DNA of 64,000 nucleotides from Castanea sativa (GCF_040712315.1 NC_134014.1:42831634-42895633), one strand, 5' to 3'; counted from the first letter of the stretch, positions 9,560 through 22,164 are shown. Program-made: numbers and translations. Notes: a model not told the origin generated them from the sequence alone.

Positions 9560-10302
9560 TGTGGGGAGTAAAAAGACCCTGATGGAGATGGGGGCCTTTG
9601 GGCCATGCTAGGGAAGGCCGACCTGCTCTTGGGTTTAGAACTTGTTAGTACTACGGGTCGGCCCATACGTCGAGGATCCAGCCGAGGGTGAATTTCTCTT
9701 CGGACGGACACCGGAGAACCCGGGACTTCATGATAAAGGTTAGGGAATGACACGGTCAAGACCGATGGTTAAAGGGGGGAAACCCTTGAATGTCCTAGAA
9801 GCACCGATGTTAAGGAAATACCAAAGATAAAGGCTGTCACCTCCACATTAAAGACCCTGCACCTACCACCCTGGCCGCATTAATGGGGAAGTGACACCTG
9901 AACAGTGGAAGGGAAACTTCTGGTTACTATTCAAAGGCACTGAGAAAAGAAATATCTAGGCTAAGGGGGAGTTGGGGCAACACGTGTACAAAGTATAAAA
10001 AAGAAGAGTATTTAAGGAGCAACCTAGAACAGAAATGTGGGGCTCCCTTCTTTGTAATCTAAAAAGAAAAAGAAAAAAGAGAAAAAGATAATATAAGAAC
10101 AGCTCTTGGCTTACGTCCGAGCAGGTCGATTTACAATATTCCTTGTTGTTTTCATGTGTTTGCAATCTTTGGCTTGTCATTTAATCCTCAAACACTTCTA
10201 ACCTGGGTTTCAAGCCCACACTCTACAAATTCATATTGTTTAAGGCTCATTGGGCCTGAGCCCGTAACTGTTCTTGGGGCCAGGTGCAATTGTGCACTTA
10301 CA
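9560..10302 (+). mobile_element. Solo LTR (copy 1), 743 bp
   Basis: It begins TGTGGGGAGTAAAAAG and ends GTGCACTTACA. The 5-bp target duplication CATGT is perfect (9555-9559, 10303-10307). It shares the GGCCGCATTAATG block, the GAAATATCT motif and a TTACGTCCGAG segment with the other copies. A TATA-like GTATAAAAAAG near 9995 lies in the expected promoter position. No internal retrotransposon sequence is attached, so this is a solo LTR. Confidence 0.9.
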
Positions 10303-10333
10303 CATGTTACCTTTTTGAAAGATAAATTAATCT

Positions 10334-10338
10334 TACAC

Positions 10339-10430
<92 letters not shown>
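10334..10430. repeat. (AT)n followed by (GA)n microsatellite
   Basis: AT dinucleotides to about 10370 pass directly into about 29 GA dinucleotides. Confidence 0.95.
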
Positions 10431-10433
<3 letters not shown>

Positions 10434-10564
10434 ATTTTTGAGAATTTTTTATTTTGAGTTATTACTTGAATTAAGAAATAATTATTACATACCTTTTCAT
10501 AAGGAATAGTTGTTTTTTTTTTAGAGAAAGGAATAGTTGTTTATTATGAAAACACAACCAAATA

Positions 10565-10985
10565 ATTAAATAGGCAAAACTGAGAGGAAATTCAATTAAA
10601 TTTCAAATTGGAATTTAATTAGAGTCTAATTTTGTGCCATATGTCCTATCTAATCTAAGTTTTTATATTTTGGTGCTAAGTGAGTTAATTTAGTATAAAA
10701 ATTGGATTTCAATTAGAGTTTTATTTTACGACATGTGTCCCATTTAATCAAAAAAAAATTTGTTGTAAAATGAGTTAATTTAGTGTAGAAAATGATGAGT
10801 CCAATATAAATAAATTATTAAAAAAAATATAATCATATATCTAACTATATATATAAAACTGGAGGAAGAGAGAGTTTGAGTGATTTTACATTTATGTGTC
10901 TTTTTTTGAATAACCAAAAACAATTCAAATTTATAAGTTATTTATATAATATATTATGACTATGTATGGTTCATTGCTAGCTAGT

Positions 10986-11027
<42 letters not shown>

Positions 11028-11304
11028 TTTTTAAACTTAGGTTTTCAGAAAATTCAATTAGATTCAAAATTGGATTTTGTTTTTCTAAGCTTTCCATACA
11101 AATTAAATTGTTTAGATTTTTGCTGTTATTTTTTCCCTTAACTAATGAGCATGTTTTTTATACTGTTTCTATTTAGATACTTTATATATAAAGATATTGA
11201 ACATAACTAACTGTAATTGAGATAAACGATACCACGCATATATCCCATTCAATTTAGGAGATACTATTCGACTACAATTCATCATTCCCATGCTTAAGCA
11301 TGAG
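10565..11304 (+). mobile_element. Helitron-like element A (tandem array)
   Basis: It starts near the motif ATAGGCAAAACTGAGAG and ends after the hairpin CATGCTTAAGCATG at about 11290-11303. It is homologous along most of its length to element B. Contains an (AT)n run at 10988-11022. No coding capacity. Confidence 0.5.
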
Positions 11305-11836
11305 CTATATATATAACAAAATTGAGAAAAAATCCAATTAAATTTCAAATTGTAATTCAATTAGAGTATGATTTTGTACCACGTGTCCCATCTAATTTAA
11401 TTTTTTAATTTTTTAATTTTTTTTGCCAAGTGAATTAATTCAGTGTAAAGATTGGATTTCAATTAGAATCTTATTTTGCACCACGTGTCCTATCTAATCT
11501 AATTTTTAAAATTTTTATGCCAAGTAAATTAATCAGTGTAAAGATTGGATTTCATATAGAGTTGAATTTTGTGTCACGTGTCACGTGTCTCATCTAATCT
11601 AAGTTTTTAAATACATGTGTTAAATGAGTTAATTTAATGCAGAAAACGAGGAGTCCAATATAAATAAACCATAAAAATATAATAATATTTCTAACTCTAT
11701 ATATAAAATTAGAGCAAGAAAGAGTTCAAATGATTTTATATTTATGAGCCTTTTTTTTGTATAACTAAAAGCAATTCAAATTTATAAGTCATTTATGTAA
11801 TATACCTAGATTATGTACGGTTCATTACTAACTAGG

Positions 11837-11894
<58 letters not shown>

Positions 11895-12438
11895 TGCTTT
11901 TTTTAAATCAAAGTTTAGAGAAAATTCAAATAGAATTAAAATTGGATTTTGCTTTCATTAGCTTTCCATACAAATTAAATAGTTTTGATTTTTGTTGTTA
12001 TTTTTTCTCTAAACTAATGAATATATTTTTTATATCATATCTATTCAGATATTTTGTATGTGAAAATATTAAACATAACAAACTATAATTGAGCTGAATA
12101 ATCACATGCACCTATTCCTATTTAATTTATGAGATATTATTTGACCAAATTATTATTTTATTTCGTGTTATATTTAGTAGAATTTCACAAATAATAGTTG
12201 TGAATGATATTGTATATGTAGCATCTAATAGTGATTTTCAAAATTATATACGTAATAGCAATGTAATGAAAAAACTTAGCGTAATTAATATTATGAAAAT
12301 TGTAAGAAAATACTATTTTAGTACATCCAAATTTCCTATTCGAACTATGTCCTATATATTTAATATTTCAAACTAACATCAATAACAACACTACAATTTA
12401 TCATTCCTGTGTGTAAGCATGCACGGGTTATATACTAG
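11305..12438 (+). mobile_element. Helitron-like element B (tandem array)
   Basis: It opens with ATATATAACAAAATTGAG and ends GCACGGGTTATATACTAG at 12438, a typical Helitron CTAG terminus. The next base starts TCTATATTAATA, a typical Helitron 5' end, so B and C abut head to tail. A long (AT)n run lies at 11838-11892. Non-coding. Confidence 0.55.
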
Positions 12439-12443
12439 TCTAT

Positions 12444-12484
<41 letters not shown>

Positions 12485-12486
<2 letters not shown>

Positions 12487-13486
12487 TAGNNNNNNNNNNN
12501 NNNNNNNNNNNNNNNNNNNNNNNNNNNNNNNNNNNNNNNNNNNNNNNNNNNNNNNNNNNNNNNNNNNNNNNNNNNNNNNNNNNNNNNNNNNNNNNNNNNN
12601 NNNNNNNNNNNNNNNNNNNNNNNNNNNNNNNNNNNNNNNNNNNNNNNNNNNNNNNNNNNNNNNNNNNNNNNNNNNNNNNNNNNNNNNNNGCATAATAGTC
12701 CGGGTAAGTTTATGGGTTTTGGGTTTGGTCCGAGGATGTTAACTTGGCCGAGGAGGTCTTAGCGATAATAATTGTGTTGGATATAAGAGCCTACAAACAA
12801 ATTATTACAAAAGAAGTTGGTGAAAATGGTCCGAGAAGAGAGATCTCCTTGGCCACATGACGTAAAGCTTGCCTCATCCACCCTGGTGTATATAGGGGAA
12901 TTCTAGGAAGCCTGCTACAGGAGGATGTGTTCCACATAAACATAGGGTAAGGGAGTGATTAAGAAATATCTTAGAGAAAGCTGCTACTACCGCATTAAAG
13001 ACTCTGCACCTACCTCTCTGACCGCATTAATGAGGAAATGACTTCTGAACAGTAGTGATCAGTCTTACAGCTATTATTTGAAGACTTCAAGAGGGTAGTA
13101 GATGGAACAAGTATCTGGATGGGTGATCTGTGCCATACGTGGAAGATGGAGGGAAGAGAAAAGGAGATACAAAAGGAGAAGAGAGGTGTTCAATAAAGGG
13201 GATTGGGAAAAGAAAGAGAAAAAGATGGTACACACTCTCTTCAACTGTAATCTATTGTAGAAAGGATAAAGAGCAATACAAGACCTTCTCGGCTGAGGTC
13301 CGAGGAAAGTTTTTGTTATAAAACTATTTCATTGTGCATGTGTTGGCAATCTAGCCCACCATACTTGTTATCCAATATCCATAAAACCTAGGTTTCAAGC
13401 CCACGCTCTACAAATTTCATTGTATAAGGCCATTTGGGCCTACATCCTACACGCGGTTGGGTTTAGGTGCAAATCGTGTTCTTACA
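12485..13486 (+). mobile_element. Solo LTR (copy 2), containing an assembly gap
   Basis: It begins TGTAG just before the N run and ends GTTCTTACA at 13486. The flanks 12480-12484 and 13487-13491 are both AATAA, but because the insertion sits in an AAT microsatellite this duplication is not decisive. The body (12690 onward) matches copies 1 and 3 through the GCATTAAAGACTCTGCACC, GACCGCATTAATG and CTGAGGTCCGAGG segments. The apparent length of 1002 bp depends on the arbitrary 200-bp gap. Confidence 0.8.
12490..12689. other. Assembly gap (200 N)
   Basis: Exactly 200 N bases; the round number suggests a placeholder length. It follows an AAT microsatellite and lies in the 5' part of the solo LTR. 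Confidence 1.

Positions 13487-13547
<61 letters not shown>
13487..13547. repeat. (AAT)n microsatellite, right half
   Basis: About 20 AAT trinucleotides; the left half is at 12445-12484, the two being split by solo LTR copy 2. Confidence 0.95.
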
Positions 13548-13948
13548 GGTGAAGCTGAGAGAAACTCAAATTAAAATTTCAAATTAGAGTTCCAATTTTG
13601 CGCCACATGTCCTAAATTATTTATTCTTAAAGAGGTTTATTTCTTAACTTTAGAATAAAATGTAGGATCACATCATAAATATTCATCTAAGTAAATTATT
13701 AAGTACAAAAAATAAAAAGTCTAGAATAAATGAATCGTTACAAAAAAAAAAAGTGTTTCACAATAATTAAAAAAAATGGACAATTTACATTTTATACCTA
13801 ATAATATCCTTACAACATTTTTTAAAGAGTTAACAAAATATAAAAATGACTATCAATAATATTTAAATTATATATATAAGAATTATATTATGCATCTTAT
13901 TGTATATTTTTAAGTGTATCAATGTATATGCATGTGGTTACAAGCTAG

Positions 13949-14965
13949 TTTATATATAAAATAATAGGTAAAGTTGAGAAAAAATCCAATTAAGTTTTAA
14001 ATTGGATTCCAATTATTGTCTAATTTTGCGCCACGTGCCCTATTAAATTTTTTAAAAATTTTTTCTAGGTGAGTTAATGAGGTGCAAAAGACGAAGGGTC
14101 TAAAATAAATAAATCATTAAAAACTCATTAAACAAAAAAAAAACTTGTGGGGGGTAAAAATGCTAAAATGCACATTTGGGCATTGGGCCTGGTTTGTTGG
14201 TATAGGTTTGTTCAATCAGAGTCTTCGAGGCTCACAGGCCAGTTCGCGCTACAAGGGGCAGAGGAATTGTCCGAGGAGGAGTATCTCCTCGGACGGGCCT
14301 AGTAAAGGCCATTGGACGTGCTAAAGGATTTAGAGACAGAATTCTGAAAGATCTGTTGAGTAAATGTGTGATCCAAGCACTCGTTAGAAGGAGGAACGTG
14401 TGAGAAATAGGAACGTGAGAAATATCTGAGAAAAAAAGCTGCTATCACCGCATTAAAGGCCCTGCATCTACCTCCCTGGCCGCATTAATGGAGAAATGAC
14501 CTCTGAACAGTAATATTCAACCTTCCAGCTATTATTTGAAGACTTCAAGAAGGTGGTGGATGAGACAAGTATCTAGGAGGAAAATCTGTGCTACACGTGG
14601 GAGAGAAAGAAGGGAAGAAGAGGGATATAAGAGGACGAGAGAGGTATGAAGAGGAGGGCAGAGGAAAAAACTTGAAGACCAATTGTAATCTTTTGCTTAG
14701 AGAAAGAAATGCAATACAAGTGGTCCTCGGCTTACGTCCGAGGAGAGTTTTTTTTGTCATATTCATCTATTATTTGCATAGATTGCGGCATTCTAGCTTG
14801 TTTATCAACTCTCCAATATCCCTAACCTAGATTTCAAACCTATACTCTACAAATTTCATTGTATAAGACTCTTTAGACCTGGGTCCATCTAGTGATTGGA
14901 CCGGGTACAAATTGTGCCTGTACAAAACTCATTTGTATATCTAAAAGAAATCAAAATAAAAAAAA

Positions 14966-15017
<52 letters not shown>

Positions 15018-15090
15018 ATTTGAATCCATATATGTATGTAATTGTAATTTTTTTTAATTGTACTATGCATATGCACAGATTATACACTAG
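13949..15090 (+). mobile_element. Helitron-like element D, interrupted by solo LTR copy 3
   Basis: It begins with AATAATAGGTAAAGTTGAG and ends ATGCACAGATTATACACTAG at 15090, preceded by the short palindrome TGCATATGCA. It contains LTR copy 3 and a (GA)n run at 14969-15014. Non-coding. Confidence 0.55.
14146..14924 (+). mobile_element. Solo LTR (copy 3), 779 bp
   Basis: It begins TGTGGGGGGTAAAAATG and ends TTGTGCCTGTACA. The target duplication AAACT is perfect (14141-14145, 14925-14929). A TATA-like GGGATATAAGAGG near 14622 and the segment CCTCGGCTTACGTCCGAGG near 14727 (a short inverted repeat) mark the promoter half and the R/U5 half. No internal region remains. Confidence 0.9.
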
Positions 15091-15343
15091 AATATAGTAA
15101 TAGCCAAAACTAAGAGAAAATCTAATTAAATTCTAAATTGGAGTCTAATTTTGTGCCACATGTCTCATTTAATTTTATAATTTTTTTGTCAAGTGAATTA
15201 TTAGGTGCAAAAATCAAAGCGTCTAAATTCAATTAGATTCTACATTGAATTTTAATTGGAGTTCAATTTTGCTGAATCATATATATATGCAATTGTGATT
15301 ATTTTTAAATGTACATGTGCATATGCACAGGGTTACACACTAA
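15091..15343 (+). mobile_element. Helitron-like element E (short)
   Basis: It starts near TAGTAATAGCCAAAACTAAG and ends GGGTTACACACTAA at 15343 (a CTRR terminus), after the hairpin GTGCATATGCAC. It is only about 250 bp long. Confidence 0.5.
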
Positions 15344-15603
15344 TATATATTAATAGCCAAAACTCAGAGAAAATTCAACTAGATTTTAATTGGATTCTTA
15401 ATTTTGCGCCATGTGTTCTATTTAATTTTTAATTTTGTGTCAAGTGAATTATTGAGTGTAAAAATTGAAGAGTACAAATCCAATTAAATTGTAAATTGGA
15501 TTTCAATTGAAGTCTAATTTTCCACCATGTGTCCATCTAGTTTTTTAATTTTTGTAGCTATTGAATTATTGGGCACAAAAACCGAAGAGTCTAAATCTAA
15601 TTA

Positions 15604-15680
<77 letters not shown>

Positions 15681-15843
15681 ATAAGAAATCATTAAATATA
15701 TTAAAAATGTATGATTTAAAGAAAGTGTAAACTAATACTATGTATAATCTGAACATTTTTATAAAAAAAAAAAATTTATAATATGAACCATATAATTGTG
15801 ATTGTTTTTAAAATCTTTACATATGCATGGGCATACACACTAG
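15344..15843 (+). mobile_element. Helitron-like element F
   Basis: It opens TATATATTAATAGCCAAAAC and ends GGGCATACACACTAG at 15843. A (CT)n run of about 29 units at 15607-15665 and a short (AT)n follow inside it. It has the same 3' end architecture as B to E. Confidence 0.5.
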
Positions 15844-17231
15844 TTTTTTTGTTTTTTTGTTTTTTTTTGTTTTTTTTAAGTCTATTGCAATATACCTAAT
15901 GTGCCCTTATGTTTGAAAGTTATTTGATAAAATAGTCATTTTAGTATCTCGTTTGTTGCAGAGTCGAGTTCAAGCATTACACTCATCACTCCAAGAGACA
16001 AGTTCTATCTTTCTTTCATTCACTTTTTTTTTTTTTTTTCCTTTTCTATAGCTAGTTTTGTTATATTCACTTAGCATTGTTAGTTAAGCCTAATGTCTAA
16101 GTAGAAATTTTATTTTGAAAAGATGAGTTCTATGTTCTCAAAGGCTAGTTTCCCAAATAACTTTCAAACATTGTTATTTTGACAATTTTTTTTAAGGGTT
16201 CAATTTAATATTGTTTGGTTATCGTTATCATCCATAGCTCTGTGGCGTTACTAGCCATCCATAGTGCCACTATCTATGCACTGTCCAATCGAACTCAATC
16301 TACAAAGTACAAACAAGATCCTCACTTTAAATTCATTATGTCCATCATTCATCTTTTTTCTTTGCTGGTAACCATACAGCTCAAACTTTCTTTCTTTTAA
16401 ACCTCTAAATACTTTATATATGGAAAGATGTCAATTCAATGCTCTTGACAAGGGAACTAATTCAAATTGATTGTGCATGCCTGTTATAATAAATATTTTT
16501 GTACACATGTTAACCTTAAGTTTTGAAAGGAAAAAAAAGAAGGTAATTTTTTTTTTTTTTAGAATACTAGGTAAAAGTTGATATAGCATTAAGCAAAACT
16601 TAATTTATGCACACTCTCATTAACAAAATCCTTAAAAAACGATAAAACTGATGCTGCACTGTCTAATTTGTCGGCTAGCATTTTTTTGTTAAGACTTTAA
16701 GATTTAAAAAAAGAATAAGGCACGTCATTCTTCAGAATCAGAAAAGAAAAAGAAAGGAAAGCTGAAAAAGAGCAGTGCAATTTTCTACAAAAGATAAAAG
16801 AAATTGTGTACCTTTATTTTTATCAACAAACAAAAGTATGCAGCACCAGAAAAAAAGTAGCATCATAGAGTTATGTTTATCAGTTGAGAGTTGAGACTGT
16901 TTAGAGTAGGTTTTTTATTTGTGTTTTGAATCAGTTGAGATTTTAGAGTTGCTGGACAACATCACAACACTGCTCCTTGCACCAAGCCACCCACTTAATC
17001 CTCTCTCTCTCTCGCAGTTCTAGCCATGAAATGAAAGTGAGAAAATAAAAGAAGAGAAAGGAGTTATAGAAATAGTAGGCTATTTAACCTAAAAATTAAC
17101 CCTTCATGAATACCTTTAGACAAAGTAAGAAATACAATTTAATCTCTTTTGTGGCTGGCAAGTCAGACCCTTTATCGTGCAACACAATCAAAGAATTAAA
17201 AGGAGCAGCAAATTAAGATGATCCAGATATG

Positions 17232-17264
<33 letters not shown>

Positions 17265-20200
17265 AGAGACCTTTGGTTTCTTTAAGATTTGGACTGCATG
17301 AATATTAAAGACATTGGAAATGACGGAAAGTGTATTACTGTATCTACTCAGGCCTTAAAATAAATAAATTCTAGCTATTCACTGCATTTTTCTGAAAAAG
17401 ATACGATTGTATAACAAACACTATTTACAAGGACTATTTATACCTCTCCTAGTGCCCTTTAAGCTTTAACTGGAAAAGAAAGATAAGTTTATAGCTCTGC
17501 TACTCTGCTTTCCAAATATATCACAAACCAATTGATACCAACAGGTTTCTGGATCCTAACTGAAAATTTAAAAATATGCATGAGCCCTCTTACAACATGT
17601 GAGCCTCACACATTGGTGAGGTCATCATGTTGTAAGAGCCGTTGCATATATAGAGTGGGAACAAAAGATCTCCTTTTGGTTACTTTGTATTTCTCTTCCT
17701 TCGATCTTGTTGGAGTAGCAATGAGTAGAACAATGTGAAAAACTGAGACCAAGCTGTAAATAAAAAAGAAGTCCAAGCCCACGGTGCGAAGTGAGTTAAA
17801 AAAGGGGATTTTTTTTTTCTTTGTTCAAGACACATAAAAAGTAGATAAATTAGGTATTTTCTGTACGAGAAGGTTTTTAGTAATACATCCTCAGGCAGTT
17901 GAGGTATTCCAAATGGATATCTTGCTGCGTTATTGCTTTTATTGGGTTCCAATTTTTTGCGGCGAGGTTATATTTATTCTTATTGATTTATATTGATATC
18001 TTTCTAATTTATTGTGAAATCAAGTAATTGACATAAACTTCAGCATATAATATTTATTTTATTATAATGGATTAGCTGGATTTCCCCATGGGCATATCTA
18101 TTATCTAAAACCCTAGGAAAAAGTCAAAAAACAATCAAGTTTATTCATGCATTAGATCATACCTAAACCTTAAGGGCCTTGGACCTAAAAGAGAATGTGT
18201 GCATGTGAATAGTTGTGGTTGTGAATTCTCCTAAAAATTGATACCAAGAGAGATAGTATAGTCGTGAATTCTCTTTAATGGTGCCAACAACTCTTCTCTT
18301 TGGTTTTGCAATCACATTAGATGTGTTATTCTTAGTTGCTTGCTCGCAATTCTCTTTCTCCATTTTTCTCTTCTCTATCATCATTTTGGACTCTCTCTTA
18401 CTTTATTATTCTCATCTTAGTATTCTCAATCCTCATTTTATTTTTAAACAGTCTTTTTTTGCCTTTTCATTTTTTTAGTAGAAGGAAATTGTAAAATTTC
18501 ATGTATTTTGGTGTGTGTGTGTGTTTTTTATTTTTTTTATAATTTTTTTATCTTCAATGATGTCAATATATTCAAGTGTTTTTTTATTTAAAAAATAGAT
18601 TTTATATAGTTTAAATTTTATAATGAATAGTCTAGAAAAAAACTCACTAACTAGAACGTTAAGTCATCAAGTGAGCAGTCGTAAAGAACATCAACGAATT
18701 GATATTCAAGCCCTCAAACCAACCTCCTTATCTGCTTCAATGGACTTAGCTCGCCTCCAAGTCCCAATTCAACATAGACTTCCTCCACCTGTAGAGAATG
18801 AGGAGTCTTTGCCTCAATTTCTTAGTAACGTGCGACCTACCATTAAGACTATCAAGAAAGTTACGCTTAGTCGTTAAATTTTACTTAATAGTTTTGAATA
18901 ATGGTACTCTGTTTTGGTGACTATTAAACAAAACATCAGTAGGATAGGAGTTATCTCCTTATCATTTGTTTATTTAGCTCAGCATTTATCTCTTATTTGA
19001 GATACGTTTCAGGCTTTGTATGGCAGATATATAAAGCCTACGATCAATAAGAAGAATCTATGAGAATATTTATGAGAAAATTTTAAGTTTTTTGCTTGTT
19101 AGGAGGTCCCAATTATGAATTATCCCTCGAAGCATAACCATAATATTTCTTTGGCGATTACTTGCTTTTTTCATATTTCTCTCTTTTGACATCATGGCCT
19201 CACGTGAGAGAAGAGGTATAGCTTTCGGCCAAGGGGGTCATACTCGTATCACAAACGCACATGATTTGATATAATTCGTAGAATTTAAAGCACGCTATTA
19301 TGGCAGTGTCTCCCAGCAAAACAAACCCATCGTTACGTAAGTTAAAATTAATGAGAAGTCACGAAGAGAGAAAATGACAATGACAATGATTCACCTTCCA
19401 CCCACAATCTTATCATCACTTTCGCTAATTCTAGCGCCGACGTTGAGATATCAAAGAACATAAGCACCCATGAAGTATACTTTGCCATCCACTTGAGAAA
19501 CAGCATTAATTTTAGTCATTGAACCTTATCAATCATGGCATCCATGACTTTGACTAGGTTGCAAAAGTTAATTGCTCAATTTCCCTATTTGACTAAGTGT
19601 TCAGTTTGACCAATCCACCCCAAAGCTTCAGCCATGTTAACATTCTATAAGATTGGAAGTGGGGCATCCACTCCAATTTTTCAACCTCACGGCTGCTATA
19701 TCCAGCAATATCATCAAGCAGACCTGTTGATTTATTGTAAATGACAAAATAAATGGCAGATCCAACACCTTCTTCATTTAAATGTCAAAAGAAAATATAA
19801 TGCTTATGTATATTTGGTAATGAGATATTTATAAATCACCAATCATTCTAGTGGGTCAAACTTGACTGTGTAATTTGATCGCATATACATCACATTAGAT
19901 CATCATTAATGTGGCAATCTGAAGAGGAAATGTTTTGGTCATTTGATCATAGAGTGTGCATTCAATCCATCAACTCAACAAACCTAATCTAATCTAATTC
20001 GACACTCTTGATTGGTTTTTCTTGAGTCAGTGGGTTAGGTTGTAAATGTTTTCCAAGTTCGGGTTGGATTGGAAATGAGTTGGCAAAATCTTCAACCCAG
20101 GAAACCCAACCTAACCTATGTTATTAAATTTTAAATATATATATTTATTTAAAATTTTTAGTTTAATTTATTTTAGTTATTGAGATTTAGTTTATCATTG

Positions 20201-21937
20201 TAAATTTGATTTGTTTTAGTATCTTTTTTTTTTTTAGAAGGATTTGTTTTAGTATATTGAGAGTTAGTTTTGATAAACTTGGAATATTATGCATAATTAT
20301 GTAAATTGTAGTCATTTATTGAATAATAACTTTAAATAATTATTAGAAGCTAATTTCTTATTAGGCCTAATAAAATGATTCCACCCGATAACCCAACTCC
20401 ACCCAATTCGATTCTTGTGGGTTGGTTTTATTGGTTCTTAAAGTTATCTTGGGCTGGGGTTGGGAATTTTTAAACGTAACGAGGTCAGGTTGAGTTAGAA
20501 AATATCTTAAACCCAAACCCAATCATGCACACCCTTGATAGTGTTTTTTTTAATATGATTTTTTTTTTGAGAAAAACTTAATGGTAAGTTATTTCACTAT
20601 TTAGTTGATTAAAAAAATATTTTATACATAATGAATGATAAATTATTCCATAAAAAATAAAAGAAGAATGCTAAATACAATTTCATTCTTCAACTTTCAT
20701 GATTATGGTCTATTAACTATTTATTGTCTCAATTCCATCTCTTAACCTCTAAAATTAAGTCCGTTATATTATGCTTGTCATAGCCTTTTTTTCCCCTAGT
20801 TTATTTAGCTTATTTGGTTTATATACAAATTTTATGTCTATGATATTTTAAGTACATATGTACTTTTACCACCAAAAAAAAGTACATATGTACTCTATCT
20901 AGCTTATTTTTACCACCAAATAAAACCAAAAAAATAGGATCTCTTAAATAAATGAATGAATCGTAAATAAAATTGTTTGGTAGTACTATTATTGTGGGAA
21001 TGAATTAAAAGACAAATCATTTTATAATAACGTAATTATTATACGTCTTGTTATTATTATTAGAATAAGTAAAAAGATAAAAAGCACTAAAAGAAAACCG
21101 ATTAGGGATGGAACCAAGATTCAAATTGGGGGACCAAAGTATAACCAAAGTTAGATTAAGACTTGATGCTGTGGTGATTTTTCAATTTTCTTTGAAAAAT
21201 TTTCAAAAATTGGTACATTAATAATAGAGTTTAGCAATGTTTGAACATCAACATCGGTGAAGAAAAAAAAATCAAACGTTGCAATTAATTTTTCATAATC
21301 TACAAATAAAAATCAAATAAATATTGATTATTCTATATTAAATTGTTCTATTGTGTCATAAATTCGTATAAAAAAAAGCCAAACAAATCACACAAGTCAC
21401 AATAAAATTACTGATGATAATTTATTGGATTAATCAAACAAACATTAAAGAAAAAAAAATACATTATCAATTATTAAATTTTATTAGGTACTGTCCTTAT
21501 GATGCCAAGGCCAAACTTAAATATTTTTCACATAAATTAGATCGTTCAACAAGCATTGAAATGTCCAATTTTTATTCTTTTATTAGAAGAAGTGTGGGTG
21601 TGACTTAAGCTGAAGTAGAAAAAAACTTAAAAAAAGGATAAAGAAAAAACAAAGAGACACGCCAGTTCCATAAAAAAGAAAAAGAAAAAAAAGAGGCACA
21701 CAGCAGTGAGAGAGGCCAGACATCACATATTAAGAAATAAACTCAGATCAGTGAATATAAATCAACTGATCGAGAAGAGCAGACCATACGTTAGCCAACT
21801 CAACTCATATCTGAGTGTGAAAAGTAGACCAAGTTGAGAACTTGCGACAATGACTTTGGTGACTGGTGACTAGTTTGTGGATCTATTATCAAAGGCAGTG
21901 AGAAATGGAGGAAGTTTGAGAGAAGCGAGACTAAGAG
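15844..21937. other. Gene-free intergenic DNA
   Basis: No protein family is recognised on either strand. It contains T-rich tracts (15844-15880, 16023-16040), a (CT)n run near 17229-17264, and a block at about 19990-20540 full of GGGTTGG/CCAACCC motifs that looks like an old MITE-like repeat also seen at 24850-25080 and 25770-25990. An 84-codon frame at 18623-18877 matches nothing I know. Confidence 0.55.
17587..17638. other. Short near-perfect hairpin
   Basis: CTCTTACAACATG at 17587-17599 is exactly complementary to CATGTTGTAAGAG at 17626-17638. The inner bases TGAGCCTCAC and GTGAGGTCA also pair with one bulge, leaving a loop of about seven bases. The stem is about 22 bp. It could be a tiny MITE relic or a small-RNA hairpin. 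Confidence 0.5.
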
Positions 21938-22164
21938 TCCGTTTGGATAGAACTTATTGCTGAAAACTGAAAACTGAAAACTGAAAATACTGTACAAAAA
22001 TAATTTTTTAATGTGTAAAAATTACTGTTCATCCCAAAAAGTACTGTTTATTGGCCTAAAATCACTGTTCATGGCCAATGAACAGTGACACATGCGCGTG
22101 GAAAAAAAAAAAAAAAAAAAAAAAACTGCCCAGACGTGGACGCAGCCTCCTATCCAAACGCATT
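21938..22164. mobile_element. hAT-type MITE
   Basis: The left end TCCGTTTGGATAG and the right end CTATCCAAACGCAT form terminal inverted repeats. CTAAGAG occurs on both sides (21931-21937 and 22165-22171), a 7-8 bp target duplication typical of hAT elements. The inside has AAAACTGAAAACTGAAAA and GAACAGTG motifs common to this abundant plant MITE type. About 227 bp, non-coding. Confidence 0.75.

Larger units (their letters stand above)
12439..13948 (+). mobile_element. Helitron-like element C, interrupted by solo LTR copy 2
   Basis: It starts TCTATATTAATAAT, carries (AAT)n into which an LTR is inserted, resumes with AATAGGTGAAGCTGAGAG near 13545, and ends GTGGTTACAAGCTAG at 13948. Non-coding. 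Confidence 0.55.

Noticed and set aside
12445..12693. Frame consisting of unknown residues
   Set aside because: It is the assembly gap plus the AAT microsatellite.
18623..18877. 84-codon open frame
   Set aside because: No recognisable motif, ordinary chance length in AT-rich DNA, no promoter or neighbours supporting a gene.
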